Origin: Parafrankia sp041008525
GTDB taxonomy: Bacteria > Actinomycetota > Actinomycetes > Frankiales > Frankiaceae
NCBI RefSeq assembly: GCF_041008525.1
Contig: NZ_JBFLUG010000003.1
Span: forward strand, 99,631-163,630
DNA: 64,000 nucleotides
Direction of reading: 5' to 3'
The notes under the pieces were generated by a model, which did not search any database, had not been told where the DNA came from, and saw only the letters and a list, made by a program, of their open reading frames with translations. The stretch's first letter is position 1. Every line of letters begins with the position of its first letter. Below are positions 1-8,509 of the stretch, in pieces. The translations under genes and the position numbers were made by a program.

Positions 1-1
1 G

Positions 2-616
2 GCCGCCGCGCGCCCCGGGGACGGGGTGCTCGGCGAGGAGGAGGGCCTCGTCGGTGAGAACACCCGGCGGCGCTGGATCCTCGACCCGGTCGACGGCACC
101 AAGAACTTCGTGCGCGGCGTGCCGGTGTGGGGCACGCTGCTCGGCCTCGAGGTCGACGGCGAGATCGTCGTCGGAGTCGCGAGCGCCCCGGCGATGAGCC
201 GCCGCTGGTGGGCCGCCCGTGGCACGGGCGCCTTCACCCGCGACGCCACCGGGGACACCCGGGCGCTGCGGGTCTCCTCCGTTGCCCGGCTCTCGGACGC
301 GTTCCTCTCCTTCGCCTCCATCGAGGGGTGGCGCACAGCGGACCGCCTGCCCGAGTTCCTGAGCCTGGCGGAGCAGGTCTGGCGCAGCCGCGCCTATGGC
401 GACTTCTGGTCGCACATGATGGTCGCCGAGGGCGCCGTCGACCTCGCCTGCGAGCCGGAGGTCTCGCTGTGGGACCTCGCCGCTCTGCAGATCATCGTCG
501 AGGAGGCCGGCGGCCGGTTCACCGATCTGCGCGGTCAGCGCGGGCCGGCGGGGGGCACCATCCTCACCACGAACGGTCACCTGCACGACCTCGCGCTGCG
601 GCACTTCACCAGGTGA
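2..616 (+). CDS. hisN: Histidinol-phosphatase / inositol-monophosphatase family protein, 5' truncated by window edge
   Basis: This is the C-terminal ~204 residues of an inositol-monophosphatase-fold phosphatase; the reading frame is open to the window start, so the true start lies outside. The metal-binding motif DPVDGTKNF is present (about nt 83-110), preceded by the GEEEG acidic motif at the extreme 5' end and followed near the C-terminus by WDLAALQIIVEEAGG, the second metal-ligand region. In actinobacteria the closest functional group is HisN-type histidinol-phosphate phosphatase (histidine biosynthesis, Mg2+-dependent), but inositol or fructose-1,6-bisphosphatase activity cannot be excluded from motifs. 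The downstream phosphodiesterase begins 46 bases after the stop on the same strand, so the two could be co-transcribed. The symbol is a family-level inference. Confidence 0.8.
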   Translation, partial: AAARPGDGVLGEEEGLVGENTRRRWILDPVDGTKNFVRGVPVWGTLLGLEVDGEIVVGVASAPAMSRRWWAARGTGAFTRDATGDTRALRVSSVARLSDAFLSFASIEGWRTADRLPEFLSLAEQVWRSRAYGDFWSHMMVAEGAVDLACEPEVSLWDLAALQIIVEEAGGRFTDLRGQRGPAGGTILTTNGHLHDLALRHFTR

Positions 617-662
617 CCGGCCGGGCGGCGGGGCACGTGGTGGCGCGAGGGGCCATCCGGCG

Positions 663-1451
663 ATGGTGATCGGTTTCGCGCACCGCGGCTCCCCCGGCCG
701 GCTCCAGCGGGAGAACACCCTGCCCGCCTTCCGGCGGGCGCTGGCCGCGGGCGCGAACGGCCTGGAGTCGGACGTCTGGCTGACCGCCGACGGCATCCCG
801 GTGCTGCGGCACGACGCTGCCCTGGGCCCGCCCGGGCCGCGGCGGCGGCGGGTGACCAGCCTGCGCCGCGAGGCGCTGCCCGGGTGGATACCGAGCCTGG
901 CCGAGCTGTACCAGGACGTGGGCTGGGGCTACGACCTCAGCCTCGATCTGAAGGGCCACCCGGCGGGGATGTCCACCACGGATGCGGTGAACGCGGCCCT
1001 CGCCGCCGCGCGGGCCGCCGGTGGCACCGCGGCCGTCACCCGGCTGTGGCTCTGTGGACCGCTGTCCGAGCTGCGGGCGTGGCGGCGGATCGACAGTGAC
1101 GTCAGGCTCGTCAACTCCACCTCCGCCGCAGAGGTGGCCAGGCACGGTGGCGGCGCGGCGTACGCGGCCGTCCTGCGGGCGGCGGGCGTCGACGCCCTGA
1201 ACCTGCGTGCCCGGGAGTGGGCGCCGGCTCGCGCCGGGATCGTGGCCGACCTGCACGCCGCCGGTGTGGCCGCCTTCGGCTGGGACGCGCAGTCGACGGC
1301 GACGCTGCGTCGGCTGCGCGGGTACGGCCTGGACGGTCTGTACTCGGACCGTCTGCAGCGCCTGGTCGATGTCACCGCGGCACCGCCCATGCCGCAGGAG
1401 CCGCCCGCCCGGAAGGCACCGTCGTCTCCGGGTTCCGCCCGCGACGGCTGA
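663..1451 (+). CDS. Glycerophosphodiester phosphodiesterase family protein
   Basis: A 262-residue GDPD-family TIM-barrel enzyme, expected to hydrolyse glycerophosphodiesters to glycerol-3-phosphate and an alcohol. The catalytic HRG is at residues 7-9, followed by ENT, the metal-binding ESD around residue 36, and HDAAL near residue 51; DLKGH around residue 97 matches the conserved acidic/lysine strand. No signal peptide is visible, so it is probably cytosolic. Length is normal for the short bacterial form. The ATG is supported by the family N-terminus (HRG within the first ten residues); an upstream GAGGGG is 13-18 bases away, so translation initiation is not strongly marked. It follows the hisN-type gene by 46 bases and ends before a gene-poor region. 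Confidence 0.85.
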   Translation: MVIGFAHRGSPGRLQRENTLPAFRRALAAGANGLESDVWLTADGIPVLRHDAALGPPGPRRRRVTSLRREALPGWIPSLAELYQDVGWGYDLSLDLKGHPAGMSTTDAVNAALAAARAAGGTAAVTRLWLCGPLSELRAWRRIDSDVRLVNSTSAAEVARHGGGAAYAAVLRAAGVDALNLRAREWAPARAGIVADLHAAGVAAFGWDAQSTATLRRLRGYGLDGLYSDRLQRLVDVTAAPPMPQEPPARKAPSSPGSARDG

Positions 1452-1910
1452 GTCAGCGGCGGCTGTGTCAGTGACGGCTCGGTCAGCGCGACGGCCTACC
1501 CCCGCACGGGCGCCTGCGCACCACGGCACCGGGGAGCCACGGGGAATCCCGGTCGCCCGGAAGCGCACACCCGTAATAGACCGTGGCCACGCGCCGACGA
1601 GCAAAGAGTCACCCGATTGCGGTGACGCAGTCTGAATGTGACTGTTCCACTACCCGAACGATTGACCTGGCCAGCCCAATTCGGCGAAGTACTCGGATGG
1701 GCGTGGGTTCGAACCGCACGCCTTGACGCCGTACACGATGAGACACCGAGGGACCGACACGCAGGGACGTATTGTTGACACCGTCGGCAACCAGTACCAC
1801 ACGCCCCGCACTACAACCACGACCATGTCGGCCCGGGCGCGCGGAACCCGGCCGACCGGCAAGAGTCCGTGACATCACGAGGACATCACGACTGCCGGAT
1901 GAACGACCGG

Positions 1911-2108
1911 TCAGTCCTCTCCCGCCACTTTGAGCATCTGCGCGGGAAAGCCTGTCCGTTCCGCGACGTTCTCGACGGAGTAGCCCTGCTCCACGAGGTC
2001 ACGAGCTTGTTCGAGGGTCCAGCCCCGGCCGGGATCCACCCGACGGACGACCACCTCACTCGCCTGATGATGTTCCTGCGGCCAGCTCAGTCGCGCACGG
2101 CGTGCCAA
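1911..2108 (-). CDS. Possible small helix-turn-helix protein (65 aa)
   Basis: A 65-residue frame with a TTG start preceded by a clear GGAGG at 2116-2120 (7-base spacing). The second half (LEQARDLVEQGYSVENVAER, then TGFPAQ) resembles the helix-turn-helix of resolvase/Hin-type or MerR-like proteins, although no full domain can be assigned. Its first codons overlap the end of another small frame (2087-2287), which would allow translational coupling. Alternatively the two frames are one gene broken by a frameshift. Codon usage is less GC3-biased than in neighbouring genes. No function is proposed. Confidence 0.35.
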   Translation of the reverse strand: MARRARLSWPQEHHQASEVVVRRVDPGRGWTLEQARDLVEQGYSVENVAERTGFPAQMLKVAGED

Positions 2109-2287
2109 CGGTCGACCTCCGAAGTTTTGACGGACATTCGCGTTACGAACCAAGGATAAGCCAGATACGCACCTTCCCGCTCCATGAACTTCGCGATAGC
2201 GGCCGCACCGGAGTAATGCGCAACCGGGCACCGGCGACACCCGGCCGCCCTGGCACCATCATCGCTGTCACCGGACACGCAAGCCAC
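2087..2287 (-). CDS. Doubtful small ORF (66 aa) upstream of the HTH-like ORF
   Basis: A GTG-initiated frame of 66 residues with a CRRC pair followed by PVAHYS and a helical stretch (AAAIAKFMEREG). No family is recognised. It overlaps the downstream TTG-initiated frame by 22 bases. The pair may be a small two-gene unit or the remains of one frameshifted gene. Support comes only from the overlap arrangement and the plausible ribosome binding site of the downstream partner. Confidence 0.25.
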   Translation of the reverse strand: MACVSGDSDDGARAAGCRRCPVAHYSGAAAIAKFMEREGAYLAYPWFVTRMSVKTSEVDRWHAVRD

Positions 2288-2359
2288 CTGGCCCTGCCGA
2301 CAACACGGGAGTGAGACAAGTGTTGCGGGCGAGGCGGGTCACGCGGTGGGATGTCTGAT

Positions 2360-2422
2360 GGACATGTCCACTTAACTTGTCCGGTCGGTACTTGTCCGGT
2401 CAGTTCTTGTCCGGTAATGTCC
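2360..2422. repeat. Palindrome plus three 15-bp-spaced TTGTCCGGT direct repeats
   Basis: CTTGTCCGGT occurs at 2376-2385, 2391-2400 and 2406-2415, exactly 15 bp apart. The self-complementary decamer GGACATGTCC precedes it at 2360-2369 and AATGTCC follows at 2416-2422. All share a GTCC core. The spacing is about 1.5 helical turns, so the sites alternate faces of the helix. It could be an operator array; nothing shows which regulator would bind. Confidence 0.7.
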
Positions 2423-2699
2423 ACGGGCGGTCCCAGACGGATGAGGACAACTCCGACCGAGTCAGGCGCCATCAACGGCGCCTCATCCCGCAGCCCTCAC
2501 GCCCCAGCCCTCATCCCGCAGGCTCCTCTTCCCACGGCCGACCCGGGCCCGCAGCCACCTCAGGCCGCGGGTACCTATGCCGCACAGTACCGCCGGAGCC
2601 GCCGCCGCAGTGTCGGCCGGAGGTCACCTGCCGGGCCGTCGGTTCCGCCACCGCCCGCCCTCCCCCTCGGACCGGCCCCGGCTGCCCGACGGACCGGCC

Positions 2700-3740
2700 C
2701 TATCTGCCGGACAGGCCTGGGCCTCCGGTGCCACCCGGCCTGTACTGGCGGCCGGCCCCGGCGGCCGGCTGCGGCTCGTCCCCCTCGCCACCGTGCGAGC
2801 GCAGCAGCGTCCGCCACTGCCGGTCCGAATGGCTGGCGGGACTCGTCGTCGAGAGGAAGTCCTCCAGCACCGCCCGGAACCGCGCCGGGTCGGCATGGTG
2901 CGGAAAATGACCGGAGTCCGGGAAGATCTCCAGCCGGCTTCCCGGCATGGCCTGGTGCGCGATCCGGGCGTGTTCCACCGGGATGACGCCGTCGTGTTCC
3001 CCCCACACGATCAGGGAGGGCATTCCCGCCGCGAGATAGCACCGGTCCAGCATGGTGATGGCCTGACCCTGCCCGTCCACGGCGGCGCGCAGCGTGCGCA
3101 GGAACGCCCGGCGTGCCGTCGGGACCTCGAGGGACGCGAAGACACGCATCAGGTCATCGGCGTCCCGGCCGACATCGGTGTGCGCCAGCCGCAGCGCGTT
3201 GACGACAACCGACCCGACCCGGCGGGCCGGCGGACTCGCAAGCAGCGAAAGCGCCTGCCCGGCACCGGGCGCGGTCGCGGCCCGCAGCAACGGGTGCAGG
3301 TCCGGCCCGACGCCGCCGGTGGAGACCAGCACGAGCCGTTCGCACCGGGCGGGAAACTGATAGGCGAACTGCATCGCCACGCCCCCGCCGAGCGAATGGC
3401 CCACGACGGTCACCCGCTCAATACCGAGGATGGTGAGCAGATCCCGCATCCCGCAGGCATAGCCGGCGACGGAGTAGTCGCCCCGCGGCTTGTCCGAGGC
3501 GCCGTGCCCGAGCAGGTCGGGCGCGACGACCGTGTGGTTGCGCGCCAGCGCGGGGATCAGCTCACGCCAGGTTCCCGAGTTGTCGCCGATGCCGTGGATC
3601 AGCAGCAGCGCCGGGCCGCGGCCGGCCCGCAGATAGGCACGGCGATATCCGTGCACGGTCACGAAGCGCGGCGCCAGGCCGCTCCCCACCGCCCTGGGCT
3701 TCCGTGCGACCACCTGGTCCACTTCCCGACTCCCGGCCAC
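2700..3740 (-). CDS. Alpha/beta-fold hydrolase
   Basis: A 346-residue alpha/beta hydrolase. The oxyanion motif LLIHGIGDNSGTW follows the first strands, the nucleophile elbow is GHSLGGG (about residue 114), the acid is in WGEHDGVIP, and the histidine is in DSGHFPHH near residue 285, so a complete Ser-Asp-His triad is present. The substrate cannot be read from sequence. The last ~50 residues after the fold (from about 295) are Gly/Pro/Arg-rich and probably disordered. The GTG start lies 6 bases after the stop of the upstream aldehyde dehydrogenase on the same strand, so the two very likely form an operon with the amine-catabolism genes. Confidence 0.85.
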   Translation of the reverse strand: MAGSREVDQVVARKPRAVGSGLAPRFVTVHGYRRAYLRAGRGPALLLIHGIGDNSGTWRELIPALARNHTVVAPDLLGHGASDKPRGDYSVAGYACGMRDLLTILGIERVTVVGHSLGGGVAMQFAYQFPARCERLVLVSTGGVGPDLHPLLRAATAPGAGQALSLLASPPARRVGSVVVNALRLAHTDVGRDADDLMRVFASLEVPTARRAFLRTLRAAVDGQGQAITMLDRCYLAAGMPSLIVWGEHDGVIPVEHARIAHQAMPGSRLEIFPDSGHFPHHADPARFRAVLEDFLSTTSPASHSDRQWRTLLRSHGGEGDEPQPAAGAGRQYRPGGTGGPGLSGR

Positions 3741-3746
3741 TGTCCG

Positions 3747-5261
3747 TCACCCCGCCACCGCCGCCCGGCCCTGGAATTCGACGTTGTGCATCACATGCTT
3801 GATGCGGGTGTACTCCTCCAGGCCGTAGACTGACAGGTCTTTTCCGTAACCGCTCTTTTTGAAACCCCCGTGCGGCATCTCGGCCACGATCGGAATATGC
3901 GTGTTCACCCACACGCACCCGAAGTCGAGCCGGTTGGCCACCCGCATCGCGCGGGAGTGGTCGCTCGTCCAGACGCTGGACGCGAGCCCGTACTCGACGC
4001 CGTTCGCCCAGGCGACGGCCTCGTCCTCGGACGTGAACGCCTGGACCGTGACAACCGGGCCGAACACCTCCCGCTGCACCAGCTCGTCCTGCTGTCGCAA
4101 CCCAGTGATCACCGTGGCCGGGTAGAAGTAGCCAGGCCCGCCCAGCGGCGCCCCGCCGGCGAGCAGGCTGGTGTGCTCCGGCCGGCGCTCGACGAAGCCG
4201 CTGACCCGCTCCAGCTGGGCGGCGCTGTTCAACGGCCCGAAATCCGCGTCGGCAGTGACGCCCGTGGCCGCACCGGCGTCAGCGCCCGCGCCCGCGCCTG
4301 CGCCGGCACCCGGTCGGGAGGGCGGGCCGGTGACGGTGCCGCGCGCGGCTGCGGCGAGCGCGGCCGCCAGCTCGTCGGCGATGCCCGGACCGGCGAGCAC
4401 CCGGGTGGCCGCGGTGCAGTCCTGACCGGCGTTGAAGTAGGCCGCGCCCGCGATCGCGGTCGCGACGGCGGTGGGGTCGACGTCGTCGAAGACGATGACG
4501 GGGGCCTTGCCGCCCAGTTCGAGCTGCACCCGCTTGAGCGTGTCCGCGGCCGCCCGGGCGACCTCCATGCCGGCCCGGACGCTGCCGGTGACGGAGACCA
4601 TCGCCGGGCCGGGGTGGGCGACCATGTCGCGGCCGGTGTCCCGGCCCCCACAGACCACGTTGAGCACACCCGGCGGCAGGAACTCACCAGCGATCTCCGC
4701 GAGCAGCAGGGAGCTGAGCGGCGTCGTCTCGGCCGGCTTGAGCACGACGGTGTTCCCGGCGGCGATCGCGGGCGCGATCTTCCAGACCGCCATCATCAAC
4801 GGGTAGTTCCACGGGGTGACCTGGGCGCAGACGCCGACCGGCTCCCGCCGGACATAGCTGGTGTGGCCCGCGAGGTACTCCCCCGCCGAGCGCCCCTCCA
4901 GCAGCCTGGCCGCACCGGCGAAGAACCGGACCTGGTCGACCGACGGCGCGATCTCCTCGTCCAGGGTGAGCTGGCGTGGCTTGCCGGTGTTCGCGCACTC
5001 CACCGCGGCGATCTCGGCCGCCCGGCTCTCGATCGCGTCGGCCAGGCGCAGCAGCGCACGGGAGCGCTCGGCGGGCGTCGTGCGGCGCCACTCCTCGAAG
5101 GCCTCGCCGGCCACCCGGACCGCCGCGTCGACGTCCGCGGCCCCCGAGGCGGGCGCGTGGGCGAGGAGCTCGCCGGTGGAGGGGTCCAGCACCGGCGCGA
5201 CCCGACCGTCCACGGCCGGCACCGACTTCCCGCCGACGAGGTTGTACAACGTCCGCACCAT
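3747..5261 (-). CDS. Aldehyde dehydrogenase, gamma-aminobutyraldehyde dehydrogenase-like
   Basis: A 504-residue NAD(P)+-dependent aldehyde dehydrogenase. Visible motifs are PWNYPLMMAVWK (substrate/cofactor channel), LKPAETTPLS, the general-base glutamate in QLELGGKAP and the catalytic cysteine in GQDCTAATR. The overall pattern is closest to gamma-aminobutyraldehyde/betaine aldehyde dehydrogenases used in putrescine breakdown, which fits the neighbouring amine oxidoreductase and class III aminotransferase. An Ala/Gly-rich insertion of about 25 residues (plus-strand nt ~4255-4325) sits just after the catalytic domain begins, in a surface-loop position. The ATG is preceded by a purine-rich GGAGGGAGAAGG. 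The dehydrogenase is divergent from the FAD enzyme at 5521, with ~260 bases between them available for shared control. Confidence 0.85.
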   Translation of the reverse strand: MVRTLYNLVGGKSVPAVDGRVAPVLDPSTGELLAHAPASGAADVDAAVRVAGEAFEEWRRTTPAERSRALLRLADAIESRAAEIAAVECANTGKPRQLTLDEEIAPSVDQVRFFAGAARLLEGRSAGEYLAGHTSYVRREPVGVCAQVTPWNYPLMMAVWKIAPAIAAGNTVVLKPAETTPLSSLLLAEIAGEFLPPGVLNVVCGGRDTGRDMVAHPGPAMVSVTGSVRAGMEVARAAADTLKRVQLELGGKAPVIVFDDVDPTAVATAIAGAAYFNAGQDCTAATRVLAGPGIADELAAALAAAARGTVTGPPSRPGAGAGAGAGADAGAATGVTADADFGPLNSAAQLERVSGFVERRPEHTSLLAGGAPLGGPGYFYPATVITGLRQQDELVQREVFGPVVTVQAFTSEDEAVAWANGVEYGLASSVWTSDHSRAMRVANRLDFGCVWVNTHIPIVAEMPHGGFKKSGYGKDLSVYGLEEYTRIKHVMHNVEFQGRAAVAG

Positions 5262-5520
5262 GGGCCTTCTCCCTCCACCACGGACCCGTGTGCACCTCGG
5301 GTCCTGAGGCTTCTACCCACCGCAGTCGATGCTTCCACGGTCCGTCGCGCACCGGCAGCGCGTCCGCCCGGCTTCTGCCCGGTCGCGGCCTTGCAGACGG
5401 CCCCGGGGCGAGGCCCGCGGACGAATGGTGCGACCCTGGGCGGTGTCTCGGCCCGCGTCGTCCCGGGCGCGCCGATCAGAGCATGGTGGCCGCTCCGGGG
5501 CAGTGGGAGACGACGGCACC

Positions 5521-6915
5521 GTGAGCGACAGCGAGACACGCACGGACACGCTCGTCAGCCCTACCGGGTGGTCCCTGTGGTCCGATGCCCCGACCCCGAC
5601 CCCGACCCCGACCCGCCAGCCGCGCCCGCCCCGGCCGAGGGCCCGCGGCGCACTCACCGCCGACGTGTGCGTGGTGGGCGCCGGCTACACCGGCCTGTGG
5701 ACCGCCTACTACCTGGCCATCACCCATCCCGCGCTGCGGGTGGTCGTGGTGGAGAAGGAGACCGTCGGTTTCGGGGCCTCCGGCCGCAACGGCGGCTGGT
5801 GCTCGGCCCTGTTCCCCGCCACCGCCCTGGCCGCGCAGATGCGCCCCGCCCTCGCCGACACGGTCAAGGAGATCGGCGCTGTCACCCGGGAGGAGGGCAT
5901 CGACTGCGACTTCACCCGGGCCGGGCTGCTCACCGTGGCGACCACCCCGGCGCAGGCCGCCCGGTTGCGCCGGGAGGCCGGCCCCGGCTGGCTGGGCGCC
6001 GCCGAGGTCGCCCGCCTCGTCCGCGTGGCCGGTGCCGAGGGCGGGGTTCTGGACCCCGACTGCGCCGCCGTGCATCCCGGCCGCCTCGTACGCGGGCTCG
6101 CGGACGCCGTCGAGCGCCGCGGGGTGACCCTGTTCGAACGCAGCCGGGCCCGCCGCATCGTGCCCGGGCGGGTGGTTCTCGACGACGGCGTCGTGCGGGC
6201 GGACGTCATCGTGCGGGCCACCGAGGCGTACACCACCGCGCTGCCGGGCGCCCGCCGCGACGTCGTACCGGTGTACTCGCTGCTGGTCGCGACCGAGCCG
6301 CTCCCACCGGCGGTGTGGGACGAGATCGGCTGGGAACGCCGCATGACCGTCGGCGATGCCCGGCACACCGTCAGCTACGCCCAGCGGACCGCCGACGGCC
6401 GGATCGTCCTCGGCGGCCACGGCGGCCACGGCGGCCACGGCGGCCACGGCACGCCTTACCACTTCGGGTCGCGGGTCCGTCCCTCCTTCGACGTCGAGCC
6501 GGCCATCTTCGACCAGCTCCGCCGGACCCTCGCAACGCTGTTCCCCGCCGCCGCGCAGGCCCGGGTCACCCACCGCTGGGGCGGGCCGCTCGCCGTCCCC
6601 CGGGACTGGACACCGGTCGTCCACCTCGACCGCGGGACCGGCCTGGCCCACGCCGGCGGCTACGTGGGCGACGGGGTGACGGCGAGCGCGCTCGCCGGCC
6701 GGACGCTGGCCGAGCTGATCACCGGGCGCAGCTCGGAACGCACCGGCCTGCCCTGGGTCGGGCGCGACCGGCGGCGCTGGGAACCCGAGCCGCTGCGGTG
6801 GCTCGGCGTCAACGGCGGTGCGCTGCTGGCCGCGGCGGCCGACGCCCGCGAGAACCGCACCGGCCACCCGTCCCGGCTCGGCACCGTCGTCACAGCTCTC
6901 ACCAGCGGCCGCTGA
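5521..6915 (+). CDS. FAD-dependent amine/amino-acid oxidoreductase (DAO family)
   Basis: A 464-residue flavoprotein of the DAO fold, similar in layout to gamma-glutamylputrescine oxidase and other secondary-amine oxidases. The FAD dinucleotide motif VVGAGYTGLW is at residues 51-60, followed by the acidic end of the second strand (VVVEKE) and GASGRNGGW, typical of this family. The C-terminal FAD contact GGYVGDGVTAS is present. I chose GTG 5521 because it gives the usual short leader before the Rossmann fold; an upstream extension to 5329 is possible. A Thr-Pro repeat lies at residues 24-31 and a fourfold Gly-Gly-His repeat at residues 298-309. Divergent from the aldehyde dehydrogenase and convergent with the aminotransferase, it probably oxidises an amine intermediate in the same pathway. 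Confidence 0.8.
   Translation: MSDSETRTDTLVSPTGWSLWSDAPTPTPTPTRQPRPPRPRARGALTADVCVVGAGYTGLWTAYYLAITHPALRVVVVEKETVGFGASGRNGGWCSALFPATALAAQMRPALADTVKEIGAVTREEGIDCDFTRAGLLTVATTPAQAARLRREAGPGWLGAAEVARLVRVAGAEGGVLDPDCAAVHPGRLVRGLADAVERRGVTLFERSRARRIVPGRVVLDDGVVRADVIVRATEAYTTALPGARRDVVPVYSLLVATEPLPPAVWDEIGWERRMTVGDARHTVSYAQRTADGRIVLGGHGGHGGHGGHGTPYHFGSRVRPSFDVEPAIFDQLRRTLATLFPAAAQARVTHRWGGPLAVPRDWTPVVHLDRGTGLAHAGGYVGDGVTASALAGRTLAELITGRSSERTGLPWVGRDRRRWEPEPLRWLGVNGGALLAAAADARENRTGHPSRLGTVVTALTSGR
6412..6447 (+). repeat. Four perfect 9-bp tandem repeats coding Gly-Gly-His
   Basis: GGCGGCCAC is repeated exactly four times inside the FAD oxidoreductase gene, producing a GGH tetramer at residues 298-309. 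The in-frame period keeps the gene open. Perfect copies suggest recent slippage expansion. Confidence 0.95.
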
Positions 6916-6980
6916 CAGCGTTCCACCGGCCACCGGCCACCGGCCACGGCCACCGGCTGGTCTGCCGGCCGTGGGGCCTG

Positions 6981-8438
6981 TCAGCCGTGGGCCGCGAGGT
7001 CTCCCGCCATCGCGTCGAGGCTGTCCAGGTAACGGTCGACGTCCGCGTCGGTGTGCTGGACGGACAGGGTCCACTCCTCCTCCCGGCCGGGCGCCATGAG
7101 CACCCCCCGGTTCGCGTTGTAGAGCCAGGCGAGCTCCGGCAGAGCAGCGTTCTGGTGGGCCATGAAGGAGGTGTAGTCCCGGATCGGCGCGTCGGTGAAG
7201 TGGACGCAGCCCTTGGAGCTGATCCCCACCGCGTAGCCGGCCAGGCCGTGCCGGGCCAGGATCTCCTCGCAGCCCGCCAGCAGGCGGTCGTTGAGCTGAT
7301 CCAGGTGCGCATAGGCGTCGCCGGTGAGGACCTCCTGCAGGCTCGCCCGGGCCGCCGCCATCGCCAGTGGGTTGCCGTTGTACGTCCCGACCTGCTTCAC
7401 CCTGTCCTCGGCCACCACCGCCATCAGCTCCTCGGTGGCACCGATGGCGCCGGTCGGCAGCCCGCCGCCGAGCGCCTTGGCCAGAGTGACCATGTCCGGC
7501 GTCACGCCGAACCGCTCGACCGCGCCGCCCGCGGCGACGCACAGGCCGGTCTTGACCTCGTCGAAGATGAGCACGATGCCGTGCCGCCGGGTGATCTCAC
7601 GGACGGCCTCGAGGTAGCCGGGCTCGGGCAGCACCACGCCCAGGTTCATCATCGCCGCTTCCATGATCACACAGGCGGGCGGACTCCCCTCGGCCTCCAG
7701 CGCCTCGATCCGGCGTTCCATCGCCGCGGCGTCGTTGAACGGCACCGCCACGGTGAGCTCCACGACCGCCTCGGGGATTCCGGCGCCGTAGCTGAGGGAG
7801 TTCATCCGGTCCGCCGGGCCGATGTCGGCGTAGGGGGTGCCGATCGACACCATCACGTAGTCGTGGTGGCCGTGGTACGACCCGAAGATCTTGACGATGT
7901 GGTCACGACCGGTCACCCCGCGGGCGATCCGGATCGCGTCCATCGTCGCCTCCGAGCCGGAGTTGACGAACCGCCACTGCGGCAGCCCGAAGCGGCTGGC
8001 CAGCTCCTCGCTGACGATGACCGAGTCCTCGGTCGGCATCGCGAAGTGGGAGCCGAGGGCGATCCGCTCGGTGACCGCGCGCACGATCGCCGGATGGGCG
8101 TGGCCCTGCACCATGGAACCGAAGCCGTTGTGGAAGTCGGCGTACTCGTGGCCGTCGACGTCCCACACCCGCGAGCCCCGGCCGTGGGTGAGATAGATCG
8201 GCCACGGATCACGCGCCTGGTAGGAGGACGGGACGCCGCCCGTCATCGTCCGCGCGGCACGGGCGTGCAGGGCGCGCGAACCCGGGGTGCGCTCCTGCAG
8301 GGCACGTTCCTCGCGCTCCCGCAGGCGCACGGCGATGTCGTCGGGCCCACCCGGAGGTGGGGCTGCCGGACGGTCCGTCCGGGGGATCGCCCGGGGGGTC
8401 GCCTGCGGGGTCGTGGACGTCGCGTTCGGCACCATCAC
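6981..8438 (-). CDS. Class III aminotransferase (glutamate-1-semialdehyde aminomutase-like)
   Basis: A 485-residue PLP-dependent class III aminotransferase. NSGSEATMDAIRIAR binds the cofactor phosphate, SYHGHHD follows, the acidic PLP-nitrogen contact is in IFDEVKTG, and the Schiff-base lysine is K321 in TLAKALGGGLP. The GxGE/EVKTG pattern resembles glutamate-1-semialdehyde aminomutase, but the position in an amine-catabolism cluster, far from haem genes, argues for an amine or omega-amino-acid transaminase. The first ~35 residues are Pro/Thr-rich and not part of the fold, so a later start is possible. It is divergently arranged with the Lrp/AsnC regulator, whose product probably controls it through the ~190-bp intergenic region. 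Confidence 0.8.
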   Translation of the reverse strand: MMVPNATSTTPQATPRAIPRTDRPAAPPPGGPDDIAVRLREREERALQERTPGSRALHARAARTMTGGVPSSYQARDPWPIYLTHGRGSRVWDVDGHEYADFHNGFGSMVQGHAHPAIVRAVTERIALGSHFAMPTEDSVIVSEELASRFGLPQWRFVNSGSEATMDAIRIARGVTGRDHIVKIFGSYHGHHDYVMVSIGTPYADIGPADRMNSLSYGAGIPEAVVELTVAVPFNDAAAMERRIEALEAEGSPPACVIMEAAMMNLGVVLPEPGYLEAVREITRRHGIVLIFDEVKTGLCVAAGGAVERFGVTPDMVTLAKALGGGLPTGAIGATEELMAVVAEDRVKQVGTYNGNPLAMAAARASLQEVLTGDAYAHLDQLNDRLLAGCEEILARHGLAGYAVGISSKGCVHFTDAPIRDYTSFMAHQNAALPELAWLYNANRGVLMAPGREEEWTLSVQHTDADVDRYLDSLDAMAGDLAAHG

Positions 8439-8486
8439 CGCACCCTTCCCTGCTCTCGACTACCGAAAGCGTAGCCCCGGAGCACA

Positions 8487-8509
8487 TTTTGCGATGGAAT
8501 CGATAGAAA
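8487..8509. promoter_or_regulatory. Candidate Lrp-type operator between aminotransferase and regulator
   Basis: An AT-rich imperfect palindrome in an otherwise GC-rich interval: CGAT-GGA-ATCG at its core (8492-8502), flanked on the left by TTTTG and on the right by ATAGAAA. It lies about 50 bases upstream of the aminotransferase start and 120 bases upstream of the Lrp gene. AsnC/Lrp proteins usually bind imperfect AT-rich palindromes near their own divergent promoters. Assignment is inference from position and symmetry. Confidence 0.45.

Larger units (their letters stand above)
1452..2699. other. Gene-poor, compositionally atypical interval
   Basis: About 1.25 kb without a confident gene. 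Codon-position GC bias is weaker than in the flanks and AT-containing runs are frequent, which suggests relaxed or foreign DNA. It holds two doubtful small minus-strand ORFs (listed separately), a GGACATGTCC palindrome at 2360-2369 and three direct repeats at 2376-2415. Long plus-strand frames toward the 3' end are antisense shadows of the hydrolase gene. No transposase, terminal repeat or complete tRNA was found. Confidence 0.6.

Noticed and set aside
1690..1730. tRNA T-arm-like sequence GTGGGTTCGAACCGCAC, possible tRNA remnant or attachment site
   Set aside because: The stem has a mismatch and no D arm, anticodon arm or acceptor stem can be formed around it.
3870..8474. Very long open frame on the plus strand (over 1500 codons)
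   Set aside because: Antisense shadow of the aldehyde dehydrogenase, hydrolase and aminotransferase genes caused by high GC3; no domain, and it would overlap well-supported genes.
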